A stretch of 64,000 nucleotides of DNA, from NCBI GenBank assembly GCA_014925825.1, contig JACGCK010000101.1:1-64000 (forward strand), read 5' to 3'. Positions 24,092 to 34,256 of this stretch are shown piece by piece. The first letter of the stretch is position 1; every line of letters starts with the position of its first letter. The notes beneath the pieces were generated by a model. It saw nothing but the letters and a program-made list of their open reading frames with translations, ran no database searches and was not told the origin of the DNA. The DNA is from Pholiota molesta (taxonomy: Eukaryota > Basidiomycota > Agaricomycetes > Agaricales > Strophariaceae). Position numbers and translations under genes: made by a program.

Positions 24092-25769
24092 AATAAGAGT
24101 GGACTCAGTTCAATCCATGGGCCCGCCGGTCCATTTCGGACCGTCATCCCCTTGCCACTGCCATCCCGCCCTCCACCTCCATCCCTGTGACAATCTCCCT
24201 AGCCGTGTGCCCCTCCCCTCCTTTGGGGGTTGTGGGTCGGATCTTGTGGTTTTTAACACGAGCTCTTGCGTATTTGGATCATGACTGACAACGAACACAA
24301 GGGGAGCAACTTCAAGTTGATGACGCGTCCTCGTCATCCTCGTTAAGTATGTATTTCCTTTCTTACTTTCTTTTGCTTGTACTGACACGGAACAGCGTAC
24401 TCTGCACGTCGAATGCAGCCCCACACCCACGACTTCCCTCAGGCTAGCGACTCTCCTCCACACCGCTGACTTTGCCCAAGTTCCAATACCGATGACTATG
24501 CCCACCGAGCCGCGCCGGCTGTCGAGCACTTTGCCAATGCCACAGGGGCGACTCTTCCCCACGCCGACGACTCTGCCGACGCCGACGGTCGAGCACTTTG
24601 CCAGGGCGGCGGGGCTGCTGTCGAGCCCATCGACAGATAGCGCCCAGCCGATGCCAGCACAAGGTGAGCGGAGATCTCGTCAGCATCGGCGGCGGCACAA
24701 ATTCTTTGGGAACTTCAATGGGAAGTACCGGACACGGTCGCGCACGAGCTACGCGCAGATCGTCGCGAGGGGTGACAAAATGCGGCGCGGGTGAACGACA
24801 ATGGTGAACGACCGCCGGAGGCGCGGATGGGAGATGAGGCAGACGGCAGTGCGTGCGCTGCCAGCACCTCACGGACATCTTATTGATGCGCAACGTATTC
24901 GGGCTCGTGCCGCCGTCTCCAGTCCGTCGTCGTCCAGCACTCCAACAGAACCCACTCACAGCATGCAGTGCCTTGTTATAGCTATAGCCTTCTTCCTTTT
25001 CCTGCTGCCTCCTCCAATTTCTCTCTCTCTTTGTTAGTAGAAATAAAATAGATTCTAGGATTGTTTTCCTTGTATACTCAGAACAATATATAATATGATT
25101 TATTTGACTTTGAAGGATTCCTTTTCAAGAGCCCTCAAAAATCAAAGCTAAGAAGAAAAGACGTAGACGAGTATATGCCATATTCTACAAAGCAATGGCC
25201 CTCAAGACAAGTTACAAGTTACGATGTATTCCCTAACGCGTTGCTGGCCAAGGCATCAAGAATGTGGTCCACAATGCATGGCCGGACGCCATAAGCTGTA
25301 ACGAATAGCCTGGAGATGTTCGCGATCATGAACTACTTACAAGCAGATATCTTGAGCCTGTGCTGAGCCAAAAATAGCTGCGCCCTGCGCCTGCAGGCTA
25401 GTGTAATGTACGCAGATCGGCAGTTTAAAGAGCATATATACTTCGCAGCACAATTGCATATTTACGGCAGTGTGTATCTCATCACCTTGTATTTTTTACA
25501 CCACTCAGTGGACAGGTTGCCATCAAGGACGAACAAAGGACGAAACCGACTAAATTTATGTGCCACTCGGCCACTACTTGACCTGCCAATGTCATGTCAT
25601 ACATTTCAAAATAAGTATGTGAACAGAATGTCAAAGGGAGCAAGTAGTAGGTCAAGGTATAAAAGAAGGGTATCTATCGCAGTGTTATACATCATACATG
25701 AAAGTGAAGTGTCGGAAAGTTAAAATCTTTGCTGGCCGGTAGAAACAGGGATATGCGACAACGCAGGGT
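24092..25769. other. non-homologous insert plus 3' flank of array copy 3
   Basis: About 24100-25200 is GC-rich at first (many 'ccgacg', 'cactttgcca' words) and has no equivalent beside the other copies. Antisense frames at 24110-24959 are open mainly because of base composition and show no domain. I found no matching termini to prove a transposon. From ~25240 the array unit resumes. Confidence 0.45.
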
Positions 25770-26214
25770 CTATTCCCGAATCCAGTGCCACCCCGGCGCG
25801 TCTTTGAAACCCTCCTTTGCTAGGACGTCAGTTACTTTCTTTAAGTCTTCTGCCTTTGGAATGAAGTTGTCATTGGGCTTGGTGCACGCCACCAACGCCA
25901 TAACTAGCATGCCTCGGGGCCAAGTGACCATGATCGTCATGTCCTGCGTCGGCCACGCAGCCTTGCAGATCCTTTCGAGGTATCCGTATAGTACACGGAA
26001 TGGAAGTTCCTCGATGTATTTAAGTTTTTGGACCTTCAGCCTTTCAAGGCATTCACGCAGCTGCTCGTCAGGAAGGGGAAAGCCATACACCGCAGCGCAA
26101 TAGTCAGGGAGCTTGCGCGCTGTGCGGTAGGAGATAAGTCTCCCATTTTCCTTGTCTGCATCTTCTGTTAGTCAGGGAGTGGGGAAAATAAAAGAGAAAA
26201 TATTGCGTACTCAT
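25770..26214 (-). CDS. array gene copy 3, unknown ~129-residue protein with a 4-nt first exon
   Basis: Exons 26211-26214 (ATGA) and 25770-26155 join in frame as MNKENGRLISYRTARKLPDY, then LRECLERLKVQKLKYIEELP, MTIMVTWPRGMLVMALVACT and the same C-terminus PGWHWIRE. The exon 2 length is 386 nt, the same as in copies 1 and 4. In this copy no alternative upstream ATG is in frame through the intron region, which supports the micro-exon model. The most diverged of the three intact copies. Confidence 0.75.
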
Positions 26215-26412
26215 GATAGTCGTCGGGAGAGTGGAGAAGTTGAAGTTCAAATATGATGCACGTGGCTGCATACCTAAATATCGCGTAAGTAGAAGCGCGT
26301 CACTTTTGCGTCGCTCTATGTATTGAGGCAATTATAGCAAACAGAATATAAGTACACTCAGCAATGCTATAAAGATGAGTAGGAGTTGGAGGAATAGGTT
26401 ACAAGTTACGAT

Positions 26413-26851
26413 CTATTCCCTAATCCAATGCCACCCCGGCTCTTCTTTGAAACCCTCCTCTGCTAGAACGTCGGCTACTTTCTTTAGGTCTTCTTCCTTC
26501 GGAATGAAGTCATCATTGGGTTTGGTGCACGCCACCAACGCCATAACTAACATGCCTCGGGGCCAAGTGACCATGATTGTCACTTGTTTCCCCGGCCACG
26601 CGGCCTCGCAGATGGTTTGGAGGTATGCGAATAGGACATTTGAAGGCATTGTCTCAACATATCGTTGTTTCTTTGCCTTCAACCTTTCAAGGCACTCATA
26701 CAGCTGGTCGTCAGGAAGGGGAAAGCCATACACGGTAGCGCGATAGTCGGGGAGCTTGCGCGCCGTGCGGAAAGAAATAAGTTGGCCGGGTCGTTTGCCT
26801 AAGCCGTCAGTTAGTTGGAGAGTAACGGATAAGAAAACATTGCGTACTCAT
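26413..26851 (-). CDS. array gene copy 4, unknown ~129-residue protein with a 4-nt first exon
   Basis: Exons 26848-26851 (ATGA) and 26413-26798 (386 nt) give MSKRPGQLISFRTARKLPDY, then LYECLERLKAKKQRYVETMP, and the C-terminus EEPGWHWIRE. It is very close to copy 1. The ATG that copy 1 has inside the intron is changed here ('ggataag' instead of 'ggacatg' on the + strand), so only the micro-exon start can work. The CACGTG is 87 bp upstream. Confidence 0.75.
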
Positions 26852-27277
26852 GCTAGTTTATTGAAGATGTTCAAGCACTGAGCACAAGCAAGGCTCCAGT
26901 CAAGAGTATTCACAAACGACGCAGTCGATTCACGATTCACGTGGCCGCATATGTACAAAATTCGCATCGCGGCGCGCTCTGAATTAGAGCCTAAAGTATT
27001 GCCTGTCGCAGCCACTGCCATGCTGAAGAGGTGATGCTACTTAACGACACCGAAAGTGTAGCTGTAAGTGCACTAAGTAGGACTCTCATGCTCTTCTACG
27101 CTTTCCTCGATATCCAATCGAAGGAGGAAAGTCAAAAAATGCAGAAATTAACAATCTGACACATAAGCCAAAAGAGCTTAGTACTAAACGACGTCAACTC
27201 CAAAGCTAGCGCTAACTTGAAGAGTCCGTAGCAAATGCATCGAAGGTGTAGTCCGCCCATCGAGGCCATCAACCGCC
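26852..27277. other. 5' flank of array copy 4 and 3' flank of the TPR-like gene
   Basis: Carries the CACGTG at 26938-26943. Nothing else is recognised. Confidence 0.4.
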
Positions 27278-28285
27278 TCACAAAGTTGCCTTACGAGTCT
27301 CGCGATTTTCAACGACCTCCGTTAGATCTGCGAATTTGCCCTGTGCAATACGCCTCGCTTCCGTCAGAAGACCCTTGTTCTTCCCCTCCTTCTCGTCATC
27401 GTACTTCCGCAAAAGTTGCGCGCAGAGATCACGTAGGCAAGTCTCGAGCCTTCTGTCGTCCGCACTCATGATTTCGCTTGCCTGTCGATTGTATTTGATA
27501 GCATTGTCCAAATCACCCATTTGACTTGACTGTCCATAACGAGCGTTGTAGACCTTGGCCATGAAGTAGAAGCAGCTCATGCGAGTTTGGGTATTGTCCT
27601 GTTTTTCGGCGTATTCAAACATCGTGATAGCTTCATCAAGTGGATTAGGTGGCGCGCCAGCCATTTCGTTGTCCTCCTCAACCTTTTCATCCGCAAGCTG
27701 GATCTCTGGTTTCCTCGCCTTGGGGGCGTAGCGAATCCAAAGAACCTCTCCGATACGAAGGGCTGCGGCATAACGATACTCTTCGGCGTACGACGAATCG
27801 TCGAACATCTCGCGGTTGAGAGCGAGCGATTGAGTCAGGCTAGCGGTTTCGTGAGACCGGTCAAGGTCGAAGAGCTCAAAGTACGCATTAGCGAGGTTGG
27901 TGAGCAGGGTGGGATATTGGTCTCCCGCTGGTGGTTTAGCTTTCCAAAGAAGTCGGGCATCTTCGTCGAGTTTGATGACGTCCCTCAGATATCCCTGTTT
28001 CGTATCCCCGACAGATGCCGGATCGTCCTTGTAACGAGACCAAAGCACTACGGCGTAGTTGGCGAGAAGAGAAGGGAGATCCGCTTTATCTTTGCTCGCC
28101 TGGCGGAGTTGAAGAGCGTACTCGAATAATGTGATCGTGGCACGAAGGTCCTCGATGTCTTTCGTCTCTCCATAAGCCTTGTAGTGTTCGATCGCTTCAT
28201 CGTATGCGGCGTCGGGATCGGGGGGCCAGAAGAAGTCGTATAATATTTTCCAGACTTTCTTCAAGAAAGATATTACGGCAGACAT
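27278..28285 (-). CDS. TPR-like helical repeat protein
   Basis: A single long exon of ~335 aa. The start MSAVISFLKKVWKILYDFFW (ATG at 28285) is preferred over the in-frame 28336 because an acceptor-like 'ctacag' directly precedes it. Helical pairs of the TPR type recur: AYDEAIEHYKAYGETKDIED, LLTNLANAYFELFDLDRSHE, DEAITMFEYAEKQDNTQTRM, MGDLDNAIKYNRQASEIMSA. The arrangement (loosely spaced repeats with 'NLA.AY..RF/LFD....D') recalls the TPR arrays that precede CHAT protease domains in agaricomycete proteins, but no CHAT domain follows. It ends RETRKATL at 27278. Role unknown, probably protein-protein contact. Confidence 0.75.
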   Translation of the reverse strand: MSAVISFLKKVWKILYDFFWPPDPDAAYDEAIEHYKAYGETKDIEDLRATITLFEYALQLRQASKDKADLPSLLANYAVVLWSRYKDDPASVGDTKQGYLRDVIKLDEDARLLWKAKPPAGDQYPTLLTNLANAYFELFDLDRSHETASLTQSLALNREMFDDSSYAEEYRYAAALRIGEVLWIRYAPKARKPEIQLADEKVEEDNEMAGAPPNPLDEAITMFEYAEKQDNTQTRMSCFYFMAKVYNARYGQSSQMGDLDNAIKYNRQASEIMSADDRRLETCLRDLCAQLLRKYDDEKEGKNKGLLTEARRIAQGKFADLTEVVENRETRKATL

Positions 28286-28336
28286 GCTGTAGACGTACGA
28301 AATACAACTCAATATCAGCGAAGATGAGGTGAACAA

Positions 28337-29320
28337 AGGTATTGTCGGACATACTTTGACTGTTCTTGGGTATCGTTTGGATGGGGGGACAAGAAGAGAT
28401 GGCGCTCGACCCGCTTTTAAAGGTCCACAAAACGTGGAGACGAGGACCGTGGTGATCGAAACCTTGCAGCGATAACGCTTCCGCTAGAAGGGTAATGTCG
28501 TGTCAGGCATGAGGCCCACCGCCTGGTTTTACCTTTTCAATTGTGAACGCCCATATTCTGGGTCAAATTACTCGGGAAGAACCCTGATCGAGACCCGGCG
28601 CCTAATTGACTGTAGGAAACGGGCTGGCCCAAAGTTTGCTTTATGACCTGATAGCGTGAGATGCAAGTCGTCCGCCCGGTTGGGCTTCGTACATCGGGCA
28701 CCAAGAACACCTGTTAAGCGGTCGCATTGAGCATCCAATCCTTCAAGCTAGAAAGTGAAATGTGGCCAGACGGATACTATTCGGGATCGGTGGGGAAGCG
28801 AACAACAGAAATCAGCGTGAGCCGACTCTTCATATGTAGTAACGCCTGATCCCTCAACGTCAACGTGTATGCCTTGAGGCGAGGAATAGAAGCAAGGGTT
28901 GTCTATTCGGACGGCCGACACCAGGATCCAGTGGCCTCATGACACAAACTCAGAAAGTCAGACGGTGGTCATTGACATATTGAATGATCTGAACAAAAGT
29001 CATGAATATGTGGATTTGTCCAGTATAAGCCTATAAGGTAGAAAACATATGCAATTACTTGCCTGAGCAATACAAACGAAATTCAATGAAGTTGGCTGGA
29101 AGAGCAGCAGAAGAAATTGGATACAAGTTGGAAATGAAAAGCGATTGCCAGAGAAAGCGGAGTTAGACATTTAAATCTCCGCACGATAGTGTTTAGCGAA
29201 GAGCTCTTTCATGAACTCGACTCCTCCACGCCAACTACTTTTCTAATATCTCCAGCTCGTGTATATATCTTTGGGGGACTGTCGAGCTCTCATAATAACA
29301 ATCCAACATCCTGAACTTCC
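28337..29320. other. intergenic between divergent genes
   Basis: About 1 kb with no credible open frame; both flanking genes are transcribed away from it, so it should contain two promoters. Confidence 0.5.
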
Positions 29321-30808
29321 ATGACTTCAGCGCCTCAAAACCCTATGGACGTGCCACCGTTTCAATTGCAACGCCTAATTCAAGATGTCATTGAACCACA
29401 AAGTCAGAATTTTCCCTACCATTTCTTGCAACATGAGCATCTAAACACCCATCTTATTTTAAGTTTATGAAAGCTCTGTATTGAGCCCGACAGGGAGGAT
29501 TTATGTTCGGTGTACCCAGGCGTTAGGTCGGTCGCACCTTACATCGCAAGCCTATATTCTCAAAGGAATCTAGGCTCGGAGATTTATGTTGGTTGCTCTA
29601 ACGGAGAACTGCTGCGGTTCGCATTGCAGGCTGATGATCCGACTAAGGTATGCCCCGTAACCCTTGCATGATTATTGTACTAAAGCAACATTCCAGCTTG
29701 AATCATACGTCATTCTATCACGACAGACAGTCCCAGGAAATAAATCAGTCGACGAGATTGTACTCGTTCCCAGTCTCTCTCGAGCGTTGGTTCTATCCGG
29801 TACTTCCGTACATTATCTCCTTCCTCAATGCTACCTTGTTCATCTTCTCACTGTGGCGTTCTAGATCACCAAATTCACTTCTACACCATTCCCTCGCTAG
29901 ATCCATATCCCACCAAACCCGTTCGGCATGTCGTTACTTTTGCTGTCGATGATCAGCACCTGAAGCGTCTCCAACCACCGCTTTCCGCAACTGGAATGCC
30001 CCTACCGCCGGAAGCTGTTGACCTTTGCGTGGTCAAGCGCTCCTCGATCGCTTTATTCACGATGAAAGACCGCCTTCTCTATCAGAAGGTACGAGCCTGT
30101 TTCAAGCTTTGCTATTTTGCAGTATTTAGAAAATCTGTAGGAAATACCGCTTCCTCAAGGAAATCCTCCGATCACTCTTGCACGTCGCACAGGAAAAACT
30201 CTTTGCATTGCCGACAAAAATTATTACAGCCTTCTCGATCTCGAAGCATCCTCGTTATTTCCAGTCATCCCAGTGTCCCAGTCATCCGATCCCACACCCT
30301 TCCTGATTAAACCCGCCATCACTGTTATAAGTCAAACCGAATTTCTACTCATATCATGGACAGGAACGAGCGCTTTGGGCTTATTTATTACAGGAGATGG
30401 AGACCCGGTCAGAGGGACTCTCGAGTGGCCGATTTATCCTGAGGCTATATGTAAGCCTTCCCTGCCTGCATTTTGCTGATCTGTTTTTTTTTTATTGACC
30501 CTCTTTTAGGCCTTGATTACCCATACATTCTCTCTTTGCTGCCTAACAATGCCATTGAAGTACATAGCATCGAGACGCAGGCAATCATGCAAGTCATCAG
30601 CAGCACACCCGTCACCTCGCCTCCCTCCTCCAAGCCGACCTCTCCCGCTGCAACGCAAACCACGCACCAACGATCATCCTCCTCTTCTGCTACAGCCGAC
30701 TCCTCTCGTCGCACCAACCTGATATCAAGTGTAGGTGGTTATCTCGTACCGTCCACACAGAGATCGGAGAAGATGAGTATGGTCCCCGTCAAGCTTCTGC
30801 GAACATGA
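29321..30808 (+). CDS. CNH-domain protein, Vps3/TGFBRAP1-like, apparently lacking the C-terminal half
   Basis: Exons from MTSAPQNPMDVPPFQLQRLI (29321) through GSEIYVGCSNGELLRFALQA, LESYVILSRQTVPGNKSVDE, HQIHFYTIPSLDP, VVKRSSIALFTMKDRLLYQK, TEFLLISWTGTSALGLFI, and LDYPYILSLLPNNAIEVHSI read as a citron-homology (CNH) beta-propeller. This type sits at the N-terminus of Vps3/Vps39/TGFBRAP1, tethering subunits of CORVET/HOPS in endosome-vacuole fusion. The normal proteins continue for ~500 more residues of clathrin-type repeats. Here the frame stops at TGA (30806-30808) after STQRSEKMSMVPVKLLRT, and I see no clear continuation to 31.9 kb. The join from the first exon to the second is not settled. 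It could be a truncated paralogue or a missed intron. Confidence 0.65.
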
Positions 30809-32142
30809 AAAGATTTCGCGATCCGTGCCAGCATCGATGACTGCTTCCTGCTATTTTGGCCATCTGTGTATACCCTCTTCTTTACGTGGAACAACAGTCG
30901 CCAATCTATGGCTGACGCTGTTCCGAGAGGCGACAACCTTTTTCTGATGCGTTTTCAGGGCATTCTGCAACAGTTTTCCAAGGTTATCAATACCATGCAG
31001 TCGTATTTTTTTTTCTTACCTTCCTTCAACATTGACATGTGACATCAAACATATTGTTTCCCACTTCGCCGACGAGCCTCCAAGCGGAATTTCCTGGAAT
31101 TTCCCGTCTGAGCATCCTCGTCTTCTCAAAAACAAGACACTTGCTTTTTCAACAACTCCTCTATCTATCATAGAGCCAACCGATTTTCACCGGCGGATCA
31201 CAGGCCTTCACAGGCGCTTCAACACCCAACTGTCCAGAGCTGTCCACGGAGATTCGAGAATCGAAAACCCATAAAAATAATTATACATGTCACAGCGATC
31301 GCGAGAAGGATGCTTGTCTCCGCATGCGTTCGTTCCTTTAGTCTGAGAACCGTTGATGACGGCCTGGCGTTATGTGCGCTCTAGGCGTCGTGTATGCTCG
31401 TTACCGGTGTGCACACCCCCAAACCTTGGTCCCACCGTAACGAAGCACCCAACCGCATGGTCCCACTCGTTTGTGGGCGATGGCGGGAGTTGGTTAAGCC
31501 GCAGTGCGTGGTATCGAACGTCGCTACCCGTGGCCCGTGACGCCGAGGTCTATCTACTCTCCATCGGCGTGCGCAGTAAACCCATATTCACTAATTTGTC
31601 TGTATCGTCATGATACGAGAAGCATATGCATGACCTGCAGGTTACAGCAAAACTCCTTTTGCACCGCTGTCGCTCTATGTCTGTCATTGTAGCCATGTAC
31701 CGTGGGATCCTGCAGATCTTTTCTCGAAAGCGTCATCAGGCATCATCTCATGGACGAATTTCTTCTTCTCAGCCAATGCTTCTTGCTTCTTTTCATCACC
31801 AAAAGATACTCATGACATTGACAAATGTACACTAAATTTAAACCCTCACCATAAGGGAGTAAAGAACATAACGGGATAGTAGATATACATAGGTTATAAT
31901 TACAACATTCCGAGAGTGCGGCCATTGTTACAACAGGTCGAAGTGTTACAACAGTGCGAGTTGGAGCGGTCCACAGAGCGATAGCAGTTGAAATGTGAAG
32001 TCTGGGCGAAGGAAGTCTATCATCTTTACAAGTGTGCGCGGATTTGTGTGCGCATTGGCCTGTTGTAGGCATCCGGGATCGAATTCTGCGTGGTATTTCT
32101 TACCCTCTAAAGTAAAAAGATCAGCCATCCGATGTTCTTCCA
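30809..32142. other. no recognisable gene; possible decayed continuation of the CNH gene
   Basis: All frames are interrupted. Short frames at 31032-31274 and 31353-31613 have no domain. The 3' flank of the alpha/beta hydrolase lies at the right side. Confidence 0.4.
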
Positions 32143-33694
32143 TCACGAAAATCGAGCTTCGCAGCGGGTACTCACAATTCCCAAGATGGCGCTTATAGCC
32201 TTCTGCACAGCGTGCGCAGCAAGTTCTGGTTCTGTCTGGACGAACTATGGATGCGCTGTAAGAAATAAATGATTCCAAATTTGTGGAAGTCCACGCACCA
32301 TATGACCGCCTCGTGGAAGTCTCTGGACACTATCTGCCCCTCGGCCAGACACAGGGTCCGGAGCGACTACTGCATCTTCGAGCACCTTAACACTGAAAAG
32401 CGGATGCATTAGAAGATCGAAAGCATGAGGGGTCATATGCGATCCTTACTTGAATTTATCTAGTGTCGCGATGATCAGATGAACTTGTGTGTCGCTTGCG
32501 TATAGGGATTTTAGCATCTCGAAAGACCGCGGGTAGAGTTCTACAGTCCGTGTCATGGCCTACGTGTGGACGTATGAGTGACAATCAATGGTCGGAAAAT
32601 ATTAGTCCACTTACAGCTTCGTGCGCCTTAGAGCAGGCTAGGGTGACGCCATTAAAAGTAAAAGGCTCTGGAAGCTTGGACGCCGGATGCAATCGAAGTC
32701 CCTTCTCCTGAGAAACGTTCAGAAGAGATGAAAAACGATAAGCTCAGCGCATAACCCACCAGATAGGCGTCCATGACTTTGGGATGCCAATAGCGGGAGC
32801 CTTCTTGTGTTTCTAGCGCTTTCCGTGCTTCCTTTCGGTTACGCCATGTATCCTGCCGGCTCCAAGTATATTGCGTGATAATGCGCTCCATCCTGTATCT
32901 CGCGGAGGCGTCTTCGGCTTTAGCGATGGCAGGATCCATGAGGATAACTGATGAGAAGAGATTAGGGTACAACTCCTGTAGCAGGAGACTGTTGACCATT
33001 GAAAATTAGGAATTTCGTAAGACGGCCTGTGATAGAGGATGATGAATCAGACACTAACATGGCGCCCGCCCCGTTGCTGTGGCCCACTCCAACGAGTTTC
33101 CGTTCAGAAAAGTCAATGCCATCTGGACGAGACTTGATGAATGCTAGCATGGCTTGGGGGTATTCCCAGCCATTCCCTGCAAGGACCAAATAACAACAAC
33201 CATGAGTTCCTAATCGCAGTATGATGAATGATTATAACATACAGCCCCCTTTGGGGTAGTGAGCAGCAATATCATCTTCGTTGAGGACTGCGCTTTCTCC
33301 ATGATTAGGACATTCTAGATAGGCACACGGCGTTATTTTTGCGATAAGGGACACCCAGGTACACCATCAATGCAACTGATATGATACATACCTATTGACC
33401 AGGCCTCTTTGATCAAGGGAGGATGTTGGCGCCCAGTATCTGTTTGTTCGTATAGGAAGGATAGCATAGTGCTCCAAGTTTCCTATATAATGAGATTATC
33501 GGTCATCGGAATCAATAACATTGCTTTATTGAAGAGAAATCATTCGCGGGAGCGTTTACCTTGTGTGTAGCATTGCCATGAGCAAAAATCAGAGTTACAC
33601 CGTCCGGAGCAGGCTGTTCTGGTGTATACCTGACGGCTGTAACCTGGAATTTGTAGGTAGGTCGTGGATCGCAAATGTAGGTCGTAGCTTTCAT
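32143..33694 (-). CDS. alpha/beta hydrolase
   Basis: Multi-exon gene, start MKATTYICDPRPTYKFQVTA at 33694 and then RYTPEQPAPDGVTLIFAHGN (oxyanion-hole motif HGN). The nucleophile elbow is in KLVGVGHSNGAGAMLVS (GHSNG, ~33050-33090). Later exons read LYPNLFSSVILMDPAIAKAE and YWHPKVMDAYLEKG. Near the end RLPRGGHM carries the likely catalytic His, followed after an intron by VQTEPELAAHAVQKAISAIL, stop at 32143. Members of this fungal group are called AB-hydrolase/esterase; the substrate is unknown. No signal peptide; probably cytosolic or peroxisomal. About 400 aa. A second in-frame-looking ATG at 33737 is in another frame and does not give the conserved N-terminus. Confidence 0.8.
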
Positions 33695-34248
33695 GATAGT
33701 CGTAAATGGGGGGAGGGGTCGTTTCGGAGTTGGACATCAGGGCTGCCCGGGTTTAAATAGACGGGATTTTACTCCGCTTTAGAGGTTAAATTAAGGGCTA
33801 GCAGGAACCTGAATCGGAAAAGAATGATCATGGGTAGGTCCCGCATCAGAAAGATTAGCGAGATCTTTCAGGCTGTGTGTGTGTCCACTCGCATAAGTAA
33901 TTCGGGACGCAAATCGATTCTTCCAATGCGGCAAATGTGGGACCAGGTGGGACCTCAGGAAGGTCTGGACGAGTCCAGTTTCTGTTGTATTCCAACGTTC
34001 GTTGTTCCCAAAGTTGATATGTTATTGAACATGAAGAGATGCTACATGCATTTACATTCCTTTGTTGTCCGTTGACGACGACGTCTGAGCAGGTGTGATT
34101 ACTTGTGTTGAACTGTAAAGAAGCAGTTATGCTCTAGAAGTCGATAGCATGGCATGCCGATGTGTCAAGTTCTTGTTTTCAGAAGCCTCATGTAAGGCTA
34201 AAAGTGATCAGCAAATTCCGCCATATCACCACGGACAAAAAGGGACAG
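33695..34248. other. intergenic
   Basis: Promoter side of the hydrolase gene and unassigned DNA up to the target-site duplication of the neighbouring element. Nothing recognised. Confidence 0.5.
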
Positions 34249-34256
34249 AATCAAGG

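Larger units (their letters stand above)
22310..27010. repeat. segmental array with four copies of one gene unit
   Basis: Gene bodies at 22847-23291, 23833-24091, 25770-26214 and 26413-26851 are diverged copies of one another. The first three also share 3' flanking DNA; the fourth lacks most of it. Three share the 5' flank with a CACGTG hexamer. A ~1.1 kb non-homologous block (24100-25200) separates copies 2 and 3. Confidence 0.85.

Noticed and set aside
24110..24959. Two long minus-strand frames between array copies 2 and 3
   Set aside because: GC-rich, rich in Arg/Ser/Pro/Trp, with no domain and no splice partners; not supportable as genes.
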